From: Zancudomyces culisetae
Taxonomy: Eukaryota; Kickxellomycota; Harpellomycetes; Harpellales; Legeriomycetaceae
Assembly: GCA_001969505.1 (NCBI GenBank)
Contig: LSSK01000778.1
Span: 1 to 12,280 of the forward strand
Length of the DNA stretch: 12,280 nucleotides
Direction of reading: 5' to 3'
Shown: positions 1-7,803 of the stretch, piece after piece
Layout of the letters: every line of letters begins with the position of its first letter
How positions within the stretch are numbered: the first letter of the stretch is position 1
Notes under the pieces: model-generated
The model's input: only the letters and a program-made list of their open reading frames with translations
Databases searched by the model: none
What the model was told of the DNA's origin: nothing
Translations under genes and position numbers: made by a program

Positions 1-213
1 TGGTTTGTCTATTGTATTTTTTCTGTGTGTATTCATCTTTAGTAAGTATTTTTTTAAAGTTTTTTTCTGTTTTTCCTCGTCCACACCTCCAGCGAGAAGA
101 TCTCGCGAAGTCTCCTTTGCCCATTTTGCAAAATCCGCATTTAACTCTTCGCCTTTAAACGGCTCTACCCTTATCATCCCCAAAGTTCGTGCACTCTGAA
201 ACTTGTCTGTCAT
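1..213 (-). CDS. Gag-like ORF, N-terminal part (partial)
   Basis: An ATG at 213 on the minus strand opens 71 codons that run off the window without a stop. Around residues 15-35 the sequence reads VEPFKGEELNADFAKWAKET, followed by a charged Lys/Glu-rich stretch (DEEKQKK...LKKYLL). This resembles the usual opening of fungal retrotransposon Gag proteins, where an F-x-G segment is followed by a conserved Trp helix and an E-K-rich helix. It lies eight bases downstream of the putative primer-binding site, which is the main reason for calling it gag. The frame is intact as far as it can be seen, so the element may be recent. If the LTR call is wrong, it is the N terminus of an unrecognised protein. 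Confidence 0.45.
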   Translation of the reverse strand, partial: MTDKFQSARTLGMIRVEPFKGEELNADFAKWAKETSRDLLAGGVDEEKQKKTLKKYLLKMNTHRKNTIDKP

Positions 214-220
214 TTGTTTG

Positions 221-230
221 GGTGCTACCA
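221..230 (-). other. Putative primer-binding site
   Basis: On the minus strand TGGTAGCACC begins three bases after the LTR end. Its first eight bases equal the complement of a CCA-tailed tRNA 3' end of the initiator-methionine type (TGGTAGCA...), the usual primer of many LTR retrotransposons. The match is short, so this is supportive rather than decisive. Confidence 0.4.
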
Positions 231-233
231 ATT

Positions 234-439
234 TGTCGTGTTGCGACTTATATTGTAACTTTATTTAGATATATCTAACTTAACTAACCCTATTAACTAT
301 CTACCAAAAACGTACTCTTTAATTTCCTTACTCCTTTTTTAGCCTTTTTATCTTCCTATTTCCTTATCTCTGACTCTTTGTAAGTTATCCAATTTACGTT
401 AATATTTATTATCGAGAATTACTACTGTCGGCTACGACA
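234..439 (-). repeat. Putative 5' long terminal repeat
   Basis: The 206-bp segment is bounded by the 6-bp inverted repeat TGTCGT/ACGACA, which includes the canonical TG...CA retroviral-type ends. On the minus strand it carries an AATAAA hexamer about 25 bases before its 3' end, where an LTR polyadenylation signal is expected, and a palindrome TTAGATATATCTAA just before that. It is AT-rich and has no coding potential. The identical partner LTR is not in the window. Confidence 0.45.
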
Positions 440-808
440 CTAGTTGTAATACCAAACAGGCTTTGTCTAGTAGGTTTTGTATACTCCACGTGTATTGGGC
501 TAACATGTACTTTTAGGCTATTTATTACCAAGTGGATCTCGATTTAACATGACTGTTTTCCAAGTTTTAGTACCAAAAAAAAAAAACAGATCCAGGCCGA
601 AAACTATTAGCGTACAATGTCATCATGGTAAATCCTCTGATTATTATTGTTTTTTTTGCCTGATTGTTTTAATGTAACAATAATAGCACAATACACAATA
701 CACCATTCATTTATTCACATGTTTATTTTCATATTCTTTTACTTTTCCAATTTCTATCCTCTTGAGACCCTAAATAAATCTAAAAAGTATACTCAGCACA
801 GATAGATT
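440..808. other. Intergenic region between LTR element and DHHC gene
   Basis: There is no supportable coding sequence here. It holds a CACGTG E-box (487-492), an A-tract (about 577-588), and AT-rich sequence leading to the ATG at 809. It presumably contains the promoter of the palmitoyltransferase gene. No convincing TATA box was seen. Confidence 0.5.
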
Positions 809-2798
809 ATGGCAGGATACATTGTAATCACAAGTGGCCAGTTATACGTCATTGGTGTCACTGCGTACATTCTATACATAGCAATTACTAGCCAGTATTA
901 TGTTTTTTGGGATTACCTCGAGCCCAAGTCTCGCTTCCAATTCCAAGGCCAATCCGATAACGCCAATGCTACAGATTCTCGTACCTTTGTATTATCAGCC
1001 TTCAACATTATTATTGGATTGATCCTACTCTACTATTACTTGGCTTGCACCGTTGATCCTGGGCAGATTCCAGATGTAAATGTAAGTAATAATAAGCTTA
1101 TCCCATCTATTGTTGTTTCTCATTTTTTTTCAACATTGTCAATTTTGTAAACTTTTTTTTCTGTTATCGAATAGAGCTATCAATACAAGAAAACCGAAAA
1201 CGACCAGACCAGCGAACAATGCAACGTCACAACAAAGACTGTAGTTGCCACTGCGATTCAGACTAATACCACAAATGACACTGACTTGAAACATCGACAT
1301 TCTGAAAATGCCAAGATGGCACCCCCCGCTCAAGAGAGCAATTATATGCGGAATACAAATGGGAACAACAGGTACTGCAGAACCTGTGATGTTCATAAAC
1401 CCCCAAGGGCTCACCATTGTAAAGTTTGTGGAAAATGCGTTTTGAAGATGGATCATCACTGTAAAGCTTTTTTTTTCTTCCCTTCTTTTTACCCATGTGT
1501 ATAAAATCAGTACTAATCCACGCATTTAATGCTACCGTTGTGTTATTAGGTCCCTGGACAAATAACTGTGTTGGGTACTATAACCAAGCTCACTTTTACA
1601 AATTCTTGATATTTGTTGATCTCGGCTGCGTATTCGCTTTGACGCTACATTTTCTACGAATATTTGAGATCTACAAAATGGTTAGATATCCATACGATTA
1701 CATACACGTAAGTACACTATGTTCCATTTATTTTTTGCAGCTACTCGCGAAAGATATATGCTTTTTACATTGCACTATTAACCCTTATGGTATAATTAGG
1801 TCAATTTTACCACTACAAAGGAGATGTTTTTTATCGTCACAAATGTTCTCATGATATTACTCACCATAATGTTTGCTGGAATGCTCAGTGTTTTCCACAC
1901 TTTTTTGATTTCCAGAAACACAACAACTATCGAAAATTCAGAGATTTCTAGAATGGAAAAGCTCGTGGAAGCTGGTAAACTCGATGATGTAATTATTCTC
2001 TTTTCGATACCCTCTGCTATTATTGACATGCATTCTTGCTTTCTTACCTTTTGTTAATAACAAAGTACTGACATATTACTATTAAAAAATATATAGTTTG
2101 AATATCCGTTCGATCTGGGTACTCTGGAAAACTTTAAACAAGTACTTGGTAATAATTTATTACTTGCAATCCTCCCACTTTCGAAAAATAACGCTGATGA
2201 TGGGTGCAGAGGACTACACTTCGACACAAATATCCAGGAAGAAGGTTTGTACACTTTTTTTTCATTTGCTTTTATTTCATTTTCCTCCAATTCTAATCAG
2301 CGTGGCGTAAACGCTCAATTTTTCGGCTAACTAGGTTCAAACGCAGTCTGGCCTCCCCCAATCTACTACGTAGAGTACTCAAAAAAAGTTTCGTACTCAT
2401 CTTCATCTCTACCTTCATCCATACATTCAACATCGCTTATTAATGCCAATAGTAACGGCAACAGATATATAGATAATGGTGAGCGTATAGTGTCATCCAA
2501 TGAAAAATTTGTCACCGTAAGCTTCATTGATGATGATGGCGAGAGGGTGCTCCGTACGTTTACTAGAAAACGATGGCTTGAAACGCGTAACAAATTTTTG
2601 TCACTGGATGCAGTGCATTCTGAAAATGGCAATGTCACCCAGCAGCTTGGTGAATGCACTAGCGACATAGACTCAGAACTTTCAACCGTCAATACAAACA
2701 GCCTCACCAACAGACACGGTGCCGATGGCGAGTTTTTTGAAAGGAATGTTAATGATAGTGATGGTGATAGTGATAGCAGTATTGATGCAGGGTTTTAA
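809..2798 (+). CDS. DHHC protein S-acyltransferase (palmitoyltransferase), Pfa4/ZDHHC6-like
   Basis: Predicted six exons: 809-1081, 1175-1460, 1550-1707, 1800-1988, 2097-2244, 2335-2798; 505 aa. Four membrane segments are visible (about 11-27, 60-80, 205-225, 247-275). DPG at 83-85 follows the second, and the cysteine-rich domain (about 157-207) has C159, C162, H172, C173, C176, C179 and the catalytic D184-H185-H186-C187, followed by PWTNNCVG. A TTxE motif (281-284) follows the fourth segment, and a PFDLG...NFKQVLG motif near 306-321 is family-typical. Such enzymes transfer palmitate to cysteines of membrane proteins, with Cys187 as acyl intermediate. The tail (about 353-505) is Ser/Asp-rich and cytosolic. 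The 92-156 loop is long and hydrophilic. Four introns (2-5) end in TAG. The Pfa4-like assignment is tentative because subfamilies are hard to separate by eye. Confidence 0.9.
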
Positions 2799-3741
2799 GT
2801 GTCCTGTGGATAGTAGAGTCAGACATATCTGCACTTTTTCGAGCACGTGACTGAGGTCTGCTTTTGTTTCAGCGTATGAACTAATTAGCATTTAGGACAT
2901 GTATTTTTCATCTTGGCTTGCACAGTCCTGCAATTTGTAACATTTTTTGTGTATTTCTTCAGTTCAGGCAAATAAGAGTTTAGTTGAGAGCATGGTAAAA
3001 GTCGGATTTAATTCCCAACATAAAACGCGAAATTTTATCTAAACAGGTTGCTGTGAATTATGTTCCATTTTTCGTGTAAATTGTTACTAAATTTCGGCAA
3101 ACTGGCGAAAAACAGATAGTCTTTTTTTTTGTGCTAAGCAAGCCAATTCAAGAGAATCCACCAATGGAGGCTTAATATTGTAGAAATGGTTATGAAATTC
3201 TGATTGTGGAGTTTTTATTTTTTTTATTTTTGAAAAGTGGGAGCTAGGTGGCATAACAATTGTACTAAAAAAAATTTTAATTGGCATTTTTTTTACATTT
3301 ACTAGCAGGGTTTATAGTTACAAGTTCCTACCAACCAATCAATACATTATCCTTCAACTTTCGATTTTTTATTTTATTTTGCTTTTTGAATATCGAATTT
3401 ACTTTTGAATATTATAAAATGAAAACCGCTTTTTTCAAAGGTAATGAAGATGGAGCGAAAAATATACGCATTTTCTGTGTTTATATTTTTTTGAAAATCA
3501 AAATTTCAAATGCTAGATGAGGCTTTATTCTAAACCCCCAAACTCAGGATTGAAAAAACACTGTTATTGTTTTTTTTTTGACGTTGACAAATTCAGTTCA
3601 TTCGATATAGCTCATTCCAATCCTGCTTTTATAAAAAAAGTCAACTATTAATTGTGTTAACACTTCAGTATTGTATAAAAAAATATATTTTTGATATACT
3701 AACTTCAATATACACTAAAACGATCTACTAAACAAAAAAAA
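2799..3741. other. Intergenic region: DHHC 3' flank and H2A.Z promoter
   Basis: I find no gene in these 943 bases; the short open frames are low-complexity and T-rich. It contains CACGTGAC at 2844-2851, CCAAT elements near 3143, 3335 and at 3617-3621, long T and A tracts, and a TATA-like element close to the H2A.Z start. The left part should hold the palmitoyltransferase 3' end, although no canonical AATAAA lies near its stop. Confidence 0.5.
3674..3680 (+). promoter_or_regulatory. TATA-like element of H2A.Z
   Basis: TATAAAA lies about 62 bases upstream of the H2A.Z ATG, with a second TATAAAA-like run near 3630 and a CCAAT box at 3617-3621. The spacing suits a short 5' leader. In AT-rich DNA such matches are common, so confidence is moderate. 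Confidence 0.4.
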
Positions 3742-4454
3742 ATGGCGGATGCACCTTCGAGAACAGGAAAGGCCAAGGGAAAAACCTCTGCAGCTGCAAC
3801 AGGCGGAAAATATACCAGTTCGATGCCAAAGAGGGCTATGTCCAGGTCAGCAAAGGCAGGGATCCAGGCAAGTATACCACAGAAACAGTTTTTTTTTTTG
3901 CGATAATAGGCAACACATGTCGGTTCAGCGTCTAAAATTAGGCACAGAGCCTAACACGTATATCGATACTCCCTATATTACCATACTGTCTTTTCATACC
4001 TTTCACTACTATTTTAACTTAATATTTACTGACCTTAACACTTTTATGTTTGTACAAATACAGTTTCCAGTAGGTAGAATTCACAGATACCTAAAAAGAC
4101 AAACCCAATACAATACCCGCGTTGGAGCCAAAGCGGCTATCTATACTGCAGCAATTTTGGAATATCTGGTTGCAGAAGTGCTAGAGCTGGCTGGGAATGC
4201 TGCCAGAGACTTGAAATCTAAGCGTATCTCTCCAAGGCACTTGCAGCTGGCTATCAGGGGCGATGATGAGTTGGATACACTGGTAAAGGCCACCATTGCT
4301 GGTGGTGGTGTTATCCCCGTAAGTCAAACATCTTTTTCTTGTTCATTGCTAGTATTTTTTCTATTGAACCAACTCGTATCCACTAATTATGTTATGATTA
4401 AAATAGTTTATCCACAAGCAACTGCTCGGAAAATCTCAAAAGAAAGAGGCATAG
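3742..4454 (+). CDS. HTZ1: Histone variant H2A.Z
   Basis: Predicted three exons: 3742-3867, 4064-4318, 4407-4454; 142 aa. It replaces H2A in nucleosomes flanking promoters and is deposited by SWR1-type remodellers. The N-terminal tail (1-37) is Lys/Ala/Gly-rich with acetylatable lysines. The histone fold starts after SRSAKAGIQ and continues [15 protein letters not shown]; exon 2 carries [14 protein letters not shown] and the variant-specific [26 protein letters not shown] then leads into the docking domain, ending [16 protein letters not shown]2A.Z rather than canonical H2A is shown by GDDELD, the GGGVIP-x-IHK docking segment, and the absence of an SQ[E/D] C terminus. The first intron (196 bp) starts with GC, not GT; the second (88 bp) is GT-AG. 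Exon 1 is in a different frame from the long open frame that covers exon 2. Confidence 0.96.
3868..4063 (+). other. GC-AG intron in H2A.Z
   Basis: The donor reads CAG|GCAAGT, the strong consensus expected when GC replaces GT, and the acceptor is TACAG. Splicing here joins AKAGIQ to [10 protein letters not shown] exactly as in all H2A.Z proteins. No GT donor nearby gives that junction. Confidence 0.9.
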
Positions 4455-5145
4455 AGGTTTTAGCCGCCAACAACTCTTCTACCACTCTTTATTTCGATCT
4501 GCTCTTTATCTTCCGGTTTGTTATCGATTCGTATCTATGTTTTATTTATGTGTACATGTGCGACTCTGCCGATTTTTGGAGTGGCAAAAAAATAGGGGAA
4601 AAAATAGCAACAACTACAATTACAACAATTATAATGATAACGATAGCAGTGATAACTGTTTGTACTTTGATGGGTTCCTTCTTTATACCTCGTATTGCTG
4701 TTTATAATCATTTTTATGTATTCCAGTCGTTTTAATAAACAAAAGCATCATAAACTTTATCCGTTTTAGTATTTGCAACTTTCTTCGGTATCCACCATAC
4801 TGGTCTAATTTTTGATCCGTTAGCCAAAACATTAGATGGCTTGAGAAGCGGTACTTGTAGAAGCGCGTGGAGCACCCTTACCATCATTTTCAGCGGAAAA
4901 TATTGGGAATGTGGGAGGAGCCGGTGGTCCATTATTTTCCCGTTTTTATACTATATCTTTGTTTTGTCTATTTTTATTTCAATCTGACACCTAGCACTCT
5001 CCCCCAACTTAATATACTATAAACACGAGAAATATATTGTTAGCATTTGCAACGCAGTGCCACAAACCAAAAGCAAACCACAATTACGATCTTGGATACA
5101 TCAAAACTATTCGAATTTATGTGCTAACAGTAATAAATCAAATCT
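4455..5145. other. Intergenic region between convergent H2A.Z and ferredoxin genes
   Basis: The 3' ends of the plus-strand H2A.Z and the minus-strand ferredoxin meet here. AATAAA at 4734-4739 could serve H2A.Z, though it is about 280 bases past the stop. A minus-strand open frame of 66 codons (4732-4932) is the only candidate coding stretch; it is listed separately as doubtful. The rest is AT-rich and unremarkable. Confidence 0.45.
4732..4932 (-). CDS. Doubtful small ORF, 66 aa, no recognised family
   Basis: An ATG-initiated minus-strand frame ends in TAA. Its C-terminal half ([15 protein letters not shown]...) has protein-like composition, but so does the first half of the neighbouring frame (reading [20 protein letters not shown]), which stops at about 4828. 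I recognise neither. It could be a short unspliced gene, a frameshifted relic with the two halves in adjacent frames, or chance. It lies wholly in the convergent 3' region of H2A.Z and ferredoxin. Confidence 0.15.
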   Translation of the reverse strand: MDHRLLPHSQYFPLKMMVRVLHALLQVPLLKPSNVLANGSKIRPVWWIPKKVANTKTDKVYDAFVY

Positions 5146-5859
5146 CTAATGGTGTGTCGGTTTTGCGCCATCAACATAGAAGTTTCTGGTAGCTGCAGGC
5201 AAGTAAAACTTTGAATTCGCCATATCCTTGGTTAATTTGATTTGGCATCCCAATCTAGAAGTCTCGGTCAGTCCAAATGCCAAGTCCAACATATCCATTT
5301 CCTCATCGCTAGGCTCCTCCAGGTTGTCATATAGCCCTTCCTCCAAGATCAAGTGGCAAGTTGAGCAAGCACAGCTGCATTCACATGCCCCCTCTAAATC
5401 TACATCGTTTTCATGTGCTACCTCTAATAGATTCATTCCTTCCTCGCCAAATGCCTTTATTTCTAGTTTTTCGGGTGTCACGAAGGTTATTGGAATCCTG
5501 TCAAATTGAAATTATATTATGCTTAATCACACTAACTTTTACTCAAAGAGTAGAAAAAAAATCATATGTTTCCCGAAAATGAACGGTTGGAATAGTGTTG
5601 ACTTAATTTTACTTACTTTTCCTTCAAAGCTATAGTACGTACAATCAAAAATATATTTAATCATTAGGTCGTTATCCTCAAAATATCTTGTGCTCAAAAA
5701 CTAACCTTTATTACTGGTAAAAAACCGTCCGGTTGGAGTTATTCGAAAACCCTGGTCAGCTATAATATTGCCAGGCTTAAGAGCCGTCTGCAATCCATTG
5801 TTTTTGATTTTTCCGGCCAAACCTTGACCAAGCCTCCGAAATGCGTTTCTAAAGCTCAT
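5146..5859 (-). CDS. YAH1: Mitochondrial [2Fe-2S] ferredoxin (adrenodoxin type, Yah1-like)
   Basis: Predicted three exons on the minus strand: 5859-5706, 5629-5617 (13 nt) and 5497-5146; 172 aa. Residues 1-51 look like a matrix presequence: Arg/Lys-rich, no acidic residue before D35, with an RFFTS stretch at 45-49 suitable for processing. The ferredoxin domain has the four iron ligands C94, C100, C103 and C140 in the C-x5-C-x2-C...C pattern, with EGAC, CSTCHLI and the conserved acidic DEEMDMLDLAFGLTETSRLGCQI helix that binds ferredoxin reductase. The protein carries electrons from NADPH-ferredoxin reductase to Fe-S cluster assembly and heme A or ubiquinone synthesis in the matrix. Two extra cysteines (C96, C98) lie within the cluster loop. 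The microexon encodes ALKE and restores frame between exons 1 and 3; without it they are out of frame. Confidence 0.95.
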
Positions 5860-6213
5860 CTTATACTATTTTAATTAACTTTATCTGTTTAATTTGTACT
5901 TTTCAGTACTAAGACAATTGTGAATTAATAAAACCAAAAAAGATAAACTATCCCTATTATACATTATCAAGCTTCAGGAAACAACTAGTTGCTATTACTA
6001 ATATCCACCACACCTTTTTCTTTTTTGGCTGTAGCAAATGGGGAGCTGTGAAATTAGACGACTGGATCCAACCTTCCCCTTTTTAGGAAGGAAGAAGCAA
6101 CAAAAATAATAAATGCAAAAAAATTTGTCAATAGTTAAGATTATCAAATAAAAAATTTTTATTCGCATAATCTTAATTTCGTTTAACTGTATACCATCAT
6201 TTGGCTGACTCGA
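5860..6213. other. Ferredoxin 5' flank
   Basis: No gene is seen. This should contain the minus-strand ferredoxin promoter. A short hairpin-forming pair CCTTCC/GGAAGG occurs near 6074-6093, and a long AT-rich inverted repeat lies at 6133-6178. Confidence 0.4.
6133..6178. repeat. AT-rich inverted repeat (cruciform-like)
   Basis: The outer arms TTAAGATTAT (6135-6144) and ATAATCTTAA (6167-6176) are perfect reverse complements. Inside them AATAAAAA and TTTTTATT form a second 8-bp stem around a single A. The two stems are separated by CA on one side and CGC on the other, and the outer stem extends two more bases with one G-T pair. It may be a terminator-like or polyadenylation structure for the minus-strand genes, or a chance AT palindrome. 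Confidence 0.6.
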
Positions 6214-6528
6214 TTAAAGAGGCATTTGTGATTGGATATGGGGTCTGGGCAAAAAGCACTCACCAACTACAGAAACAAAAAAAAAGCTAATATACAAAAT
6301 AATCTGTATATATTCTCCCATACGCAGGGAGAGAGAATGTGTGTGTAACAAGAAGAGCAGCACACCGCGTTGTTTAAAGCTAGTGTTGAATTTTGCACCA
6401 TCAAGGTCTCTATCGACTCCCCCTCTTCCCTTATGTTCGACATTTAGCGTGTACTGAAATAAATGCTTAAAGGCGATAGCATAGAGGTAACCTGGGAAAA
6501 TGAAAATGAAAAATGCAATTTTATTCAT
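6214..6528 (-). CDS. Doubtful small two-exon ORF downstream of IAH1, 71 aa
   Basis: An ATG at 6528 opens a minus-strand frame starting MNKIAFFIFIFPGYLYAIAF, a hydrophobic segment followed by a basic, glycine-rich part. The best model is exon 6528-6366, a 99-nt intron with donor GTGTGC and a long T-run acceptor ending CTGTAG, and exon 6266-6214 ending in TAA. The unspliced frame is also open because the intron length is a multiple of three. If real it would be a small single-pass membrane protein. Against it: the ATG lies only 35 bases past the IAH1 stop on the same strand, and no family is recognised, so this may be IAH1 3' UTR. A polypyrimidine stretch ending CCCAG just inside the ORF could be another acceptor. 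Confidence 0.25.
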   Translation of the reverse strand: MNKIAFFIFIFPGYLYAIAFKHLFQYTLNVEHKGRGGVDRDLDGAKFNTSFKQRGVLLFLLHTHSLSLRMGEYIQIILYISFFFVSVVGECFLPRPHIQSQMPL

Positions 6529-6563
6529 AGAAGCAGCGCAGTAAATCACAAAAAAGTATACTA

Positions 6564-7803
6564 TTAAAGTTTGCTCTTGATGTGCATTTTCGAAAGCTTG
6601 TCATAAAATTCAATGGCCTCATAGATTGTTGGAACTACCGGCTTCAATTTTCTGTGATGCAACTCAGGGAAGTGTGTGGCGATAGTACCAAGTATCATTT
6701 CTGTCAGTATTGTATTTCCCCTTCCATTCAAATGCAACCCATCATAGAGAAATTGCTCAAATCCAAACCACCTTCCCTTCTCCATATCATCACCACTACC
6801 TTGTTGTACGCTGTTTCCTTCAGATGCCTCAGATTTAAGATGTGATGCTCTGTAATTTTGGATTTCAGCGATAATCCGGTCATAAATATTAACCACAGGC
6901 ACTTTATACTTTTTTCCAACTTCCACTACCGCATCCGCATACAGCTTTGCGAGTTCATTACTCCTATTCATTGGAAGATTTGATTTGGCACATTCTATTT
7001 TCCACATCTCTTCGTGTACAGGCGGCGGTGTTATTAAGATTATCTTGATATTCTTATTGTAGTAGGCCGAGCTGGGGTTGTGTATAAGCTCAATCATTTG
7101 AGAGAGGTTTTCGATAAACTCAGGTAATGGTATATGGAGTGCATTCCATGGTAGTGATGCATCATTTACACCCAGAAATATAGTGACTAGCCTTATCTTT
7201 GATTCGCACTCGGAGGAAAAGGATTTATTTAAAAATCTTGATAGTTCAGAGTCATTATCGTTGCTTGGCAGCGTCTGCAAATGCTGTGTTATCTTTTTAT
7301 TTGCATTATCCTTGGTAGAAATACACTCGGTTCTCGGAAATAGCTTGAAAAATATCTCCTTTGCATATCTTGTATTATAACCTATAATTACAGAAATAAA
7401 TGCTATATTCTCTCTTTTCTGTTAAACGCATACTTTTTATATACAATTAAACATGGGTACCTGAGAAACCTCTGTTTATAACGTCAATCTTTCCCTTGTA
7501 TTTATTGGCTATCTGAGCAACCCATCCGCCTTGTTTGGTATCGTATGCAAACTTTTTACATAATTAAGGAAAAGGAAATGCTTTAGGTTACTTGTAGGAG
7601 CAACACCATACAATAATCAAACTAGAATATTTTCTTTAACTCAATTTTTAAGCTGGTTCCATTTGTATATTGAACCCAAAGATATATTTATTATCCAGGT
7701 CTTACTGCCCGAATAAGATATACAATTAAAAGCAGCTTACCTCGGTACTTGAGCCACCAAAAACAATGAATCTATCGTAGCCAAACCCCAAGCTCACTGG
7801 CAT
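6564..7803 (-). CDS. IAH1: Isoamyl acetate-hydrolyzing esterase-like SGNH/GDSL hydrolase
   Basis: Predicted three exons on the minus strand: 7803-7741, 7551-7461 and 7381-6564; 323 aa. SGNH hydrolases of the Iah1 type cleave short-chain acetate esters with a Ser-Asp-His triad. Visible blocks: block I FGGSST with S18 as nucleophile, block II RGFSGYNTR (oxyanion Gly), block III FLGVNDA with N124, and block V DGLHLNGRG with D265 and H268. The run GVNDASLPWNALHIPLPEFI matches the family closely. Block I has GGS where nearly all relatives have GDS. A Ser/Gly-rich acidic insert of roughly 25 residues precedes block V, making the protein longer than the yeast enzyme (about 240 aa). The intron 1 acceptor is AAAAAG, weaker than the others, but it gives the expected STE|F join. 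No signal peptide, so probably cytosolic. Confidence 0.92.

Larger units (their letters stand above)
1..439 (-). mobile_element. LTR retrotransposon, 5' end (cut by window edge)
   Basis: Read on the minus strand, this stretch has the order expected at the left end of an LTR retrotransposon: a 206-bp putative LTR (439 to 234) beginning TGTCGT and ending ACGACA, a 3-nt spacer AAT, a possible tRNA-primer site TGGTAGCACC (230 to 221), and an ATG at 213 opening a frame with no stop to the window edge. The second LTR, pol and target-site duplication would lie outside the window, so the call rests on structure rather than on a recognised polymerase. CTAGT at 440-444 would be one copy of a 5-bp target duplication. 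Whether it is Ty1/copia or Ty3-like cannot be decided. The alternative is a cellular gene whose 5' flank resembles an LTR by chance. Confidence 0.5.

Noticed and set aside
5-199. Plus-strand ORF of 64 codons
   Set aside because: It is antisense to the gag-like frame, which has better protein character and fits the LTR and primer-site layout.
1739-1799. TTTGCAG at 1740 as acceptor for DHHC intron 3
   Set aside because: It opens a frame ending at 1854 without the fourth membrane segment or TTxE motif. The TTAG at 1799 yields both.
2299-2334. Earlier acceptor (AATCAG at 2300) for the last DHHC intron
   Set aside because: It leads into a frame that stops at 2441. The CTAG acceptor at 2334 gives an open frame to 2798 and the family-like NAVWPPP segment.
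3749-4735. Long plus-strand open frame of 328 codons
   Set aside because: Only its middle part (4064-4318) is coding, as H2A.Z exon 2. The rest reads through intron 1 in the wrong frame for exon 1, then through intron 2 and the 3' UTR.
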